This document shows, one piece after another, positions 8,083-13,399 of a stretch of 33,648 bases of DNA. The notes below the pieces were generated by a model. That model searched no databases. It saw nothing but the letters and a program-made list of their open reading frames with translations, and was not told the DNA's origin. Within the stretch, counting starts at the first letter, position 1. Each line of letters begins with the position of its first letter. A program made the translations under genes and the position numbers. Source of the DNA: an uncultured Ruminococcus sp. (GTDB taxonomy: Bacteria; Bacillota; Clostridia; Oscillospirales; Acutalibacteraceae); contig CACZZB010000018.1 of NCBI GenBank assembly GCA_902785555.1, forward strand, positions 1-33,648. The letters run 5' to 3'.

Positions 8083-8454
8083 TCATAATATACTGCCATC
8101 AGGAATAATCCCCAGACTATAAGCATTTATCAGCTTTTTCAGAAAATCATTCTCAAACCCGAAAATCTGGCTATCAAAAATCAGTCCGAAATCATCTGAA
8201 ACATAGCCTGCCAATTCACCGTCACAGGCTTCGCATACAATCATAAATGCTTTTTCTCTTACAGATGAACAGTCGTCTTCCTGCTGTTCACTATAACCAT
8301 ATCGCCTTTTAATATTTTCAACATAATTGTATGTTTCAATCCACTCATTATCAAACAATTCTTCATCTCTGCCGTCAAGCAAATCATCAACTTCAATATC
8401 ATCATAACACACATCTTTAAGTTTTGACAATAAATCATTTATGTTATTTTTCAT
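8083..8454 (-). CDS. Small acidic protein, unknown function
   Basis: A 123-residue, strongly acidic protein (runs such as DDIEVDDLLDGRDEELFDNE) with predicted helices at both ends and no membrane segment. Its start overlaps the stop of the beta-helix gene by four bases (ATGA), so it is translationally coupled. The size and acidity resemble SMI1/KNR4-type or immunity-like proteins, but no motif confirms that. Function unknown. Confidence 0.7.
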   Translation of the reverse strand: MKNNINDLLSKLKDVCYDDIEVDDLLDGRDEELFDNEWIETYNYVENIKRRYGYSEQQEDDCSSVREKAFMIVCEACDGELAGYVSDDFGLIFDSQIFGFENDFLKKLINAYSLGIIPDGSIL

Positions 8455-9125
8455 TTGTCTAACTTCTCCGCAACCTCGCCCTTTTTCTTGTAAACGCTCT
8501 TTTCGGGAACGTATCCACGAACCATTGACAACGGATAGATATTTGTATTTCTTCCCACAACAGTACCCGGATTCAATACGGAATTACAGCCGACTTCTAC
8601 ATTATCTCCCACTATCGCACCGAATTTTTTAAGACCGGTTGCAAGCCTTTCATCTTCAACGGGAATAGTTACAAGACTCTTGTCGGATTTCAGATTTGAT
8701 GTTATCGACCCTGCACCGAGATGTGCTTTATATCCGAGTATTGAATCGCCTACATAATTATAATGCGGTACCTGAGCATTATTGAATATGATACAGTTTT
8801 TAAGCTCTGTTGAATTTCCTATAACTGCTCCTGCACCTATTATTGCACTTCCTCTGATAAATGCACAATGTCTTACTTCGGCATTTTCGCATATTATAAC
8901 AGGACCGTTTATATATGCCGTCGGAGCAACCTTTGCATTCTTTGCTATCCAGATGTTTTCTCCTCTCTTTTCATAAAGGTTCTCCGAAAGATTTTCACCT
9001 AATTTGATGATAAAATCCTTTATTTTGGGCAAAGCCTCCCACGGATATGTAAGTCCATCAAATATACCTGCCGCAATGGTCTGCGACAAATCCAGCAAAT
9101 TCTCAATTTTCAAATAATCGCTCAT
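8451..9125 (-). CDS. Left-handed beta-helix nucleotidyl/acyltransferase-like protein (GlmU C-domain type)
   Basis: A 224-residue protein whose middle and C-terminal part is a left-handed beta-helix made of hexapeptide turns, for example IWIAKN-AKVAPT-AYINGP-VIICEN-AEVRHC-AFIRGS-AIIGAG and later IVGDN-VEVGCN-SVLNPG-TVVGRN. This fold is typical of sugar-nucleotide acetyltransferases such as the GlmU C-terminal domain. The N-terminal 60 residues are helical and there is no GlmU-type uridylyltransferase domain, so it is a stand-alone transferase or a bactofilin-like scaffold. The start at 9125 is used because GGAGG lies 11 bases upstream; an in-frame TTG at 9143 overlaps that site. It is in the operon downstream of the cytidylate-kinase-like gene. 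Confidence 0.8.
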   Translation of the reverse strand: MSDYLKIENLLDLSQTIAAGIFDGLTYPWEALPKIKDFIIKLGENLSENLYEKRGENIWIAKNAKVAPTAYINGPVIICENAEVRHCAFIRGSAIIGAGAVIGNSTELKNCIIFNNAQVPHYNYVGDSILGYKAHLGAGSITSNLKSDKSLVTIPVEDERLATGLKKFGAIVGDNVEVGCNSVLNPGTVVGRNTNIYPLSMVRGYVPEKSVYKKKGEVAEKLDK

Positions 9126-9146
9126 CCTGATAACTGCCTCCAATAT

Positions 9147-9401
9147 TCAAAATAAAAAATCGTCTTCGGGGATATCCTGATAAAATCCCCATGTATCATC
9201 ACTGAATTTTCCTGCAAGAAATAATATCTCCTTATCGGGAGTTTTTATTTTATAAAAAGAAAAACTGTACGGCTTTTTGTCCCGGGGGTCTAAAACGATA
9301 TCGCATTCACCGATTGACTGCCATTTATTCTGAAAGACATCTACACCCTGTATGCAAAACTTTCTGCCGCCCGAATGCCCTAAAAATGTATATTTCTTCA
9401 A
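9147..9401 (-). CDS. Small protein, unknown function
   Basis: About 84 residues, mostly beta-strand forming, with many aromatics (KKYTFLGHSGGRKFC, YSFSFYKIKT, WGFYQDIPEDDFLF). I do not recognise it. Three in-frame starts exist: GTG 9428, ATG 9419 and TTG 9401. TTG 9401 is preferred because GAGGAG (9412-9417) lies ten bases upstream, within the last codons of the previous gene, while ATG 9419 has no ribosome binding site. It is coupled to the cytidylate-kinase-like gene. Confidence 0.6.
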   Translation of the reverse strand: MKKYTFLGHSGGRKFCIQGVDVFQNKWQSIGECDIVLDPRDKKPYSFSFYKIKTPDKEILFLAGKFSDDTWGFYQDIPEDDFLF

Positions 9402-9408
9402 AAGGTGC

Positions 9409-10026
9409 TCACTCCTCATACATTCCACGCAGTTTCAGATAGGCTTTTATAAGTCCGGCACATTTATCGACACCGATTTTACCGCTGTTTATACAAAGGT
9501 CGTAATTTTCAGGCTCGCCCCATTTCTGATCCGCATAGTAATTGTAATAGTTTCTTCTTGATCTATCAACATTTTTGATGATACTTCGAGCTTTTTCCTG
9601 TGGTACTTTATGGATATCTACTGCATATTTTATCCGACTTTCCATATCGGCATAAATAAATACTTTGACACAGTCTTTTCTGTCAGCCAAAACATGATCT
9701 GCACATCTGCCGACTATCACACAAGGCTCGGCTGATACTTTTCTTATAATATCATGCTGAAGCAAAAAAAGTTTATCGTTTATCGGTATCTGAGTAGATA
9801 TGCCATAATCACCCATTGATGCGGCAGCACCTATCGACAGTGCATATAAAAGGCTATTTGTTGCTTTCTCGTCATACTGCTCAAATATTTCAGGGCTGAT
9901 ACCGCTTTCTCTTGCTGCCAAATTGATAAGCTCCTTATCGTAAAACTTTATCTTTAAATCGTCGGCAAGCATTTTTCCTATTGCTCTGCCGCCGCTGCCA
10001 TACTGTCTTGCTATTGTTATTACCAT
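9409..10026 (-). CDS. Cytidylate kinase-like protein
   Basis: A 205-residue P-loop kinase of the cytidylate-kinase-like family. The N-terminus VITIARQYGSGGRAIGK has a GSGGRAIG loop in place of the usual GxxxxGK[ST] Walker A. VIVGRCADHVLADR follows (about residues 104-117), then FIYADMESRI and a Lys/Arg-rich lid (EKARSIIKNVDRSRRNYY). It probably phosphorylates a nucleotide or a related small molecule; true CMP kinase activity is not assured. AAAGGAG is nine bases upstream of the ATG. It is the first gene of a six-gene minus-strand operon. Confidence 0.83.
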   Translation of the reverse strand: MVITIARQYGSGGRAIGKMLADDLKIKFYDKELINLAARESGISPEIFEQYDEKATNSLLYALSIGAAASMGDYGISTQIPINDKLFLLQHDIIRKVSAEPCVIVGRCADHVLADRKDCVKVFIYADMESRIKYAVDIHKVPQEKARSIIKNVDRSRRNYYNYYADQKWGEPENYDLCINSGKIGVDKCAGLIKAYLKLRGMYEE

Positions 10027-10056
10027 AAAAATACACTCCTTTTGATACTTTTAATT

Positions 10057-10085
10057 ATTATAACATATTTATACAAATTTTCCAA
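10057..10085 (-). promoter_or_regulatory. Promoter of the six-gene minus-strand operon
   Basis: On the minus strand TTGGAA (10085-10080), 17 bases, TATAAT (10062-10057), 31 bases upstream of the cytidylate-kinase-like gene. Confidence 0.65.
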
Positions 10086-10090
10086 TATTT

Positions 10091-10630
10091 TCAATAAGTT
10101 TTTTTAGTCAAAATATCTTTTCTTATATATTCCAAAGTCTTTTCTTCACCGTTGTCTTTCAGATAAGAAAGCATTTTTTCCAACAACTTTGCCGTTTCGG
10201 GATGAATAATATAATGACTTTTTGACTTCATGTAATAATCATAAGCATCGGAATCTTTATAATCTTTTCCCCTGTAATTCTTTGATGCAGCCACCCTGTC
10301 ACAAAACATTTCCACAACATATTTCAAAGGCATTTTCATGCCTTCCATTGTACTTCCTTCATCCAAACTGTAATCTATCCAGTATTCAAGATGATGTTTG
10401 TTTCTACCCTTGTGGTGCAGCCATGCTGATGTATAACCCTTGTCTTCTCTTTCGGCGGCATTTGGACTTCTTGTACCCTGATAATATTTTGCACCCACCA
10501 AAAATTCTGTCGGCGAATACTTCGACATATCATGCATAAGTCCCTGTTTATACAATCCTAACTTGAAGCAAAGCTCCATAACATATTTTTTATGCCTGTT
10601 TATAGTTTTTAAATGTTCAAGCCATTTCAT
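10091..10630 (-). CDS. DUF5662 family protein
   Basis: A 179-residue cytoplasmic protein. It has the histidine-rich features of DUF5662: a helix ending KQGLMHDMSKYSPTEF, then WLHHKGRNKHHLEYW and FCDRVAASKNYRGK. The paired His/Asp residues (MHDMSK, HHKGRNKHH, CDR) are arranged as in an HD-type metal site, so a metal-dependent phosphohydrolase is possible (inference). Length is typical. The start is ATG 10630, with GGAGG about ten bases upstream; the GTG at 10639 directly abuts that site. It stands alone and has a weak promoter (TAGAAT at 10661-10656). Confidence 0.85.
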   Translation of the reverse strand: MKWLEHLKTINRHKKYVMELCFKLGLYKQGLMHDMSKYSPTEFLVGAKYYQGTRSPNAAEREDKGYTSAWLHHKGRNKHHLEYWIDYSLDEGSTMEGMKMPLKYVVEMFCDRVAASKNYRGKDYKDSDAYDYYMKSKSHYIIHPETAKLLEKMLSYLKDNGEEKTLEYIRKDILTKKTY

Positions 10631-10703
10631 AAAGAACACCCCTCCTCAAATAATAATTCTACCATAAAAATAATTTTTTTTAAATATTTTTTCAAAAAAA
10701 CTA

Positions 10704-10732
10704 TTGACTTTTTAAAAACGATATAGTATAAT
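10704..10732 (+). promoter_or_regulatory. Promoter of tRNA-Gln
   Basis: TTGACT (10704-10709), 17 bases, TATAAT (10727-10732), 38 bases before the tRNA. Confidence 0.8.
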
Positions 10733-10769
10733 AAATATCGTTGTTGAGAGACATATAAAAATAAAATGT

Positions 10770-10840
10770 TGGGGAATTGTGTAACGGTAGCACGACAGAC
10801 TCTGACTCTGTTTGTTGGGGTTCGAATCCCTATTCCCCAG
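10770..10840 (+). tRNA. tRNA-Gln (CTG)
   Basis: Complete cloverleaf: acceptor TGGGGAA/TTCCCCA, D arm with GTG/CAC, anticodon stem ACAGA/TCTGT around loop CTCTGAC (anticodon CTG), and T loop TTCGAAT. Discriminator G and no encoded CCA. It reads CAG codons; a second Gln tRNA (TTG) is at 16505-16579. Confidence 0.93.
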
Positions 10841-10846
10841 TTTCAT

Positions 10847-10877
10847 AAAACCGCTTGAAAAAGCGGTTTTTGTTTTT
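10847..10877 (+). terminator. Terminator of tRNA-Gln
   Basis: AAAACCGCTT, a GAAA loop and AAGCGGTTTT, followed by TGTTTTTG. Confidence 0.85.
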
Positions 10878-10953
10878 GTATAACTATGTTTACTATTTTT
10901 CGATATTATTTATTTGACAGATATTTTTTATTTAATATTTTTTAAAAAAACAC

Positions 10954-10982
10954 TTGCATTTTCAAAATTGATGTGATATAAT
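10954..10982 (+). promoter_or_regulatory. Promoter of tRNA-Arg (ACG)
   Basis: TTGCAT (10954-10959), 17 bases, TATAAT (10977-10982). Confidence 0.8.
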
Positions 10983-11011
10983 ATTCAAGCAGTCAGATAA
11001 AGACGATATAT

Positions 11012-11088
11012 GCGCCGATAGCTCAGCTGGATAGAGTAACTGGCTACGAACCAGTAGGTCGGGGGTTCGAATCCCTTTCGGCGTGCCA
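11012..11088 (+). tRNA. tRNA-Arg (ACG)
   Basis: Acceptor GCGCCGA pairs with TCGGCGT (first pair G-U). The anticodon stem ACTGG/CCAGT encloses loop CTACGAA (anticodon ACG, read as ICG). T loop TTCGAAT, discriminator G, and CCA is encoded. It borders the accessory island on its right and is a plausible past integration site for mobile DNA. Confidence 0.93.
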
Positions 11089-11098
11089 TAATAGACAG

Positions 11099-11135
11099 CA
11101 GGCGAGGAAATTGAGATTTTCTCGCCTGTTTGTCA
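11099..11135 (+). terminator. Terminator of tRNA-Arg
   Basis: A 13-position stem (11099-11111 with 11116-11128, one G-U pair) is followed by TTTGTC. Confidence 0.8.
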
Positions 11136-11226
11136 AATAATCTGAATTTTTCTTTGAGGAGTATTATTCTCTGATCGATTGTTCCCTATCGAAATATACT
11201 TTTATTTTTTGCTGAAGTTTCAATAG

Positions 11227-11277
11227 GTCAACAGGTCACAACAGGACAACCGTCTTGTTGACCTGTTGACTTATTTT
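11227..11277. terminator. Strong hairpin with T-run, possibly a terminator
   Basis: GTCAACAGGTCA (11227-11238) pairs with TGACCTGTTGAC (11259-11270), followed by TTATTTTTT. The loop repeats the arm motif (CACAACAGGACAAC). No gene precedes it on the plus strand; the 11136-11226 stretch shows no recognisable gene. It may be left from a lost gene of the island. Confidence 0.5.
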
Positions 11278-11306
11278 TTATGCCTGTTTACCGCCAGCAA
11301 AGAAAA

Positions 11307-11414
11307 TTACTCATCATCTTCTGTATCAGGATTATATTCAATCAGTTCTCCCGGCTGTATTTCAATATGAATGATATTTCGTTTACGATAGTTGTTGTAA
11401 AGAGAAGAAAATCC
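11307..11414 (-). pseudogene. C-terminal fragment of an unrecognised gene
   Basis: A 35-codon minus-strand frame with no start codon, bounded upstream by a stop at 11415-11417. It reads protein-like: LYNNYRKRNIIHIEIQPGE followed by an acidic end DTEDDE and a stop. The codon choice looks coding, and the frame is cut exactly where the left flank of cassette A begins (11423). I take it as the tail of a gene interrupted by the cassette or by a deletion; the family is unknown. Confidence 0.35.
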
Positions 11415-11426
11415 TTATTAACAAGT

Positions 11427-11539
11427 GGGACTTCATGAAGTCCCACTTATTTTTGAAAAAATATTGTTTTCTGTGCCTGTATGTGTTATAATCATATTGT
11501 CGTTAGTGCGATAAATTAGAATTTAAAGGAGATAAAAAA
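11427..11539 (+). repeat. Left flank of cassette A (promoter and leader, shared with cassette B)
   Basis: It begins with the hairpin AAGTGGGACTTC/GAAGTCCCACTT (11423-11448) and runs through promoter, leader and ribosome binding site to the base before the ATG. Aligned to 12098-12207 by eye, 58 of the first 70 positions after the hairpin agree, then the match weakens around the ribosome binding site. It contains a 24-base motif at 11502-11525 that is complementary to the right flank. Confidence 0.75.
11464..11492 (+). promoter_or_regulatory. Extended -10 promoter of cassette A
   Basis: TTGTTT (11464-11469), 17 bases, TATAAT (11487-11492) with the extended -10 element TGT directly before it. 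Transcription would start near 11499, so GTTAG at 11502 would lie at the very 5' end of the mRNA. Confidence 0.65.
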
Positions 11540-11902
11540 ATGAATATAACAAAGATTGAGAAAAATGGTATAACTTGTGCTGTTATAAATAGTGAAAAAA
11601 TTGTAATAACTGATGCTCAGTCTGCATTGGATTTGCTTATGTCAGCGAAATACGAAACAGGAACCAAGAATATTGTCATCAGCAAAGAACTTATTGTCGA
11701 AGATTTCTTTATCCTTAGCAGCGGACTTGCTGGTGATATTTTACAGAAGTATGTCAACTACGAAGGACGAATAGCTATTTATGGCGATTTTACGCATTAT
11801 ACCAGCAAACCGCTCCACGATTTCATCTATGAGAGCAATAAAGGCAAGGATGTGTTTTTTGCAACAACTGAAGATGAAGCGATTGAAATGCTTACTCGAT
11901 AA
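11540..11902 (+). CDS. DUF4180 domain protein (cargo of cassette A)
   Basis: A 120-residue cytoplasmic protein matching DUF4180: an N-terminal strand ending in VINSEKIVITDAQSALDLLM, then KNIVISKELIVEDFFILSSG, AGDILQKYVNY, RIAIYGDF and TSKPLHDFIYESNKGKDVFF. Length is full for the family. The function of DUF4180 is unknown; its small alpha/beta fold with a conserved GDF motif suggests a ligand- or protein-binding role. AAAGGAG lies nine bases before the ATG. Its stop codon is the first three bases of the right flank shared with cassette B. Confidence 0.87.
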   Translation: MNITKIEKNGITCAVINSEKIVITDAQSALDLLMSAKYETGTKNIVISKELIVEDFFILSSGLAGDILQKYVNYEGRIAIYGDFTHYTSKPLHDFIYESNKGKDVFFATTEDEAIEMLTR

Positions 11903-11959
11903 ATTCTGATTTACCTTAATAACCACATCTTTTGGGACTGCTTCGGCAGTCCTTTTTTG
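11900..11959 (+). repeat. Right flank and terminator of cassette A (shared with cassette B)
   Basis: A 60-base segment starting at the stop codon. It agrees with 12877-12936 at 57 of 60 positions (my count). It contains TAAATTCTGATTTA, TTAATAACC and a UUCG-tetraloop terminator: GGACTGC (11935-11941), TTCG, GCAGTCC (11946-11952), T6. Confidence 0.85.
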
Positions 11960-11965
11960 CACAAA

Positions 11966-12093
11966 TCATTCATTAATAACCGATATTTTTTCTTTCGGGT
12001 GTGAAATTCTGTTGCTGACTTTAAGTGCAACAGCAATAGCTTTTGCTAAACTTGCTTTCTCAGCGTATATGACTATCAAATAAAAGACCTCCT
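11966..12093 (-). pseudogene. N-terminal remnant of a topoisomerase III-like gene
   Basis: A minus-strand AGGAGG (12093-12088) sits eight bases before a TTG start at 12079. The frame reads LIVIYAEKASLAKAIAVALK, then VSNRISHPKEKISVINE and a stop. The pattern I-x-AEK-x-SLAKAIA-x-AL is the N-terminus of type IA topoisomerases of the TopB class, which are common on conjugative elements. The family has Pro where this has Ala in AEKAS, and the frame stops after 37 codons, so it is a truncated relic. It lies between the two cassettes on the opposite strand. Confidence 0.5.
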
Positions 12094-12097
12094 GTCT

Positions 12098-12207
12098 GGG
12101 ACTTGAAGTCCCACTATTTTTTGAAATGATATGGTTTTTTGTGCTTGTGTGTGCTATAATCAAATTGTAGTTAGTACGATAAATCGGAATTTCAGGAGGT
12201 AAAGATA
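12098..12207 (+). repeat. Left flank of cassette B (promoter and leader, shared with cassette A)
   Basis: Starts with the hairpin GGGACTT/AAGTCCC and ends at the base before the ATG, with AGGAGGT as ribosome binding site. It matches 11427-11539 and carries the same 24-base motif at 12170-12193 (GTTAGTACGATAAATCGG and six more bases). Confidence 0.75.
12132..12160 (+). promoter_or_regulatory. Extended -10 promoter of cassette B
   Basis: TGGTTT (12132-12137), 17 bases, TATAAT (12155-12160) preceded by TGC. The weak -35 and the extended -10 are the same as in cassette A. Confidence 0.6.
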
Positions 12208-12879
12208 ATGGATAGAGAAGTAAAATGGACAAAGTATTTATGGCTGAGTTTGCTTTCGTTTGGAGCATTTATGCTCGAATATTTTTCAGTATTTGTAATC
12301 GAATCAATACTTCTGCATGTAGATATATGGAATTATACGGCAAACCAAAGAAGTGTTCACTGTATCATAATGGCTTTTATGTGGGCAGTTTTTATTGCAA
12401 TGCTACTATTTTTTTCTCAGAAGTATTTTCATTTTCCTTCAAGAAAAAACAAAGAGGAAAAGCCCTCTTTGGAAAATTGGATAATAACATTTGTTTGCTT
12501 AATTGGCTGCAAAATTTTGACTTTTATTGATTGGCATACCCTAAAAGTAATAGGTGAAATTCAAGGTAAAAATATATATCAATTTTGTGCACAATATTTA
12601 TACTATACATTTGAGGTGATGCTTGTTGTTCTAATTATCATATACGGGCAAAAAGCAATTGAAACCTTGTTGAAAAAAGAAAGCCCGATTCCTTTTGGTG
12701 GTATTATATTGGCTGTGACATGGGGAGCGTTTCATTTTGTGTCAAGAGGAGCAGGACTTGAAATATGGAACGGAATTTCCACTATGATTTTTTCTATTTT
12801 AAGCGGTGTAATGTATTTAAGGTTAAACAGGAAATGCTTGTATAGCTATCTTTTTATCGCTGTAGGCTATTTACTATAA
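12208..12879 (+). CDS. Polytopic membrane protein, weakly CPBP-like (cargo of cassette B)
   Basis: A 223-residue protein with about six hydrophobic spans (near residues 10-32, 49-67, 88-106, 124-146, 162-178 and 186-222). The segment TWGAFHFVSRGAGLE resembles the FxxxH motif of CPBP-type intramembrane proteases, but the EExxxR motif is not evident and the protein ends inside a hydrophobic span, so protease function is doubtful. It is unrelated to the DUF4180 protein although it sits in the same flanks. Its stop codon is the first triplet of the right flank. Confidence 0.75.
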   Translation: MDREVKWTKYLWLSLLSFGAFMLEYFSVFVIESILLHVDIWNYTANQRSVHCIIMAFMWAVFIAMLLFFSQKYFHFPSRKNKEEKPSLENWIITFVCLIGCKILTFIDWHTLKVIGEIQGKNIYQFCAQYLYYTFEVMLVVLIIIYGQKAIETLLKKESPIPFGGIILAVTWGAFHFVSRGAGLEIWNGISTMIFSILSGVMYLRLNRKCLYSYLFIAVGYLL

Positions 12880-12936
12880 ATTCTGATTTAACTTAATAAC
12901 CACATCTTTTCGTACTGCTTCGGCAGTCCTTTTTTG
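12877..12936 (+). repeat. Right flank and terminator of cassette B
   Basis: Matches the right flank of cassette A at 57 of 60 positions. The terminator is ACTGC (12914-12918), TTCG, GCAGT (12923-12927), CC, T6. The match ends at 12936, one base before the stop codon of the convergent minus-strand gene. Confidence 0.85.
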
Positions 12937-13281
12937 TCAAAACCACCCCTGATACTTACCCATAAAGTAAAACTGAACAGCCATAGCCACAATAACAATC
13001 AAAAGAACGGAAACAGCAATCAGCTTTCTGTTCTTCTTTTTTGCTGTCCGTTTCAGTTTCCAACTGTATCCGCATTTACTGCATAGAGAGTATGTGACAG
13101 GCACAGGCTTTCTCTTTTCATTGAACATTGCAAAAAGCATTATCCAACCCAAAACGGGTATAAACAGTAAAAGCACCATTACGATATAGCTCAAAAAACA
13201 GCCTTCGCCTGCACCACGTATTTTACAGTAACACACTCCTTTCTTGTTTTTTGAATATTTTTTAGATATTCTGCGTTGCAA
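12937..13281 (-). CDS. Two-span membrane protein; N-terminus fused to a tnpB remnant
   Basis: An open frame of 114 codons. Residues 1-20 (the RRISKKYSKNKKGVCYCK part) belong to a TnpB relic, not to this protein. From about residue 27 it has a hydrophobic span (SYIVMVLLLFIPVLGWIMLF), a loop with a zinc-like pair SLCSKCGYSW, a basic stretch KLKRTAKKKNRK and a second span (LIAVSVLLIVIVAMAVQFYF). A TTG at 13194 with GAAGG seven bases upstream is a reasonable native start, which would give about 85 residues. The gene may itself be truncated. Function unknown. Confidence 0.5.
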   Translation of the reverse strand: MQRRISKKYSKNKKGVCYCKIRGAGEGCFLSYIVMVLLLFIPVLGWIMLFAMFNEKRKPVPVTYSLCSKCGYSWKLKRTAKKKNRKLIAVSVLLIVIVAMAVQFYFMGKYQGWF

Positions 13282-13399
13282 TCTACGCTTTTTCTTCTTT
13301 AATTTTCTGACTTTTGCAGTTTTATTGATATTTTTATACTCTTTTGCGTCCGAACAGAAGGTAAGAGTTTTAATGCCAATTAAAAGCCTCCACTCCTAT
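13215..13399 (-). pseudogene. Fragment of a TnpB (IS200/IS605 family accessory nuclease) gene
   Basis: Read on the minus strand, the frame from 13377 gives GIKTLTFCSDAKEYKNINKT, then AKVRKLKKKKRRLQRRISKK and YSKNKKG. This is the segment after the first RuvC aspartate in TnpB proteins (D-L-G-I-K-T-L-x-x-x-SDG-x-x-Y-x-N-x-x-K followed by a basic LQRRIS-K-Y helix). The preceding IGV(D) lies at 13399-13388 but in another frame, separated by about ten extra bases. Only about 60 codons of some 370 remain. It overlaps the end of the ABC gene and the start of the membrane ORF. Confidence 0.65.

Noticed and set aside
11136..11226. Short open stretch on the minus strand (LKLQQKIKVYFDREQSIRE) as a recombinase remnant
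   Set aside because: Nineteen codons without start or a clear family match; too little to support a call.
11502..12193. Integron attC-like reading of the GTTAG and TAATAAC motifs flanking the cassettes
   Set aside because: The 7-base cores do not fit the RYYYAAC/GTTRRRY consensus and the spacing between them (about 245 bases) is too long; no integrase is present.
12208..12879. Calling the cassette B protein a CAAX protease
   Set aside because: Only a weak FxxxH-like motif is seen; the EExxxR motif is missing.
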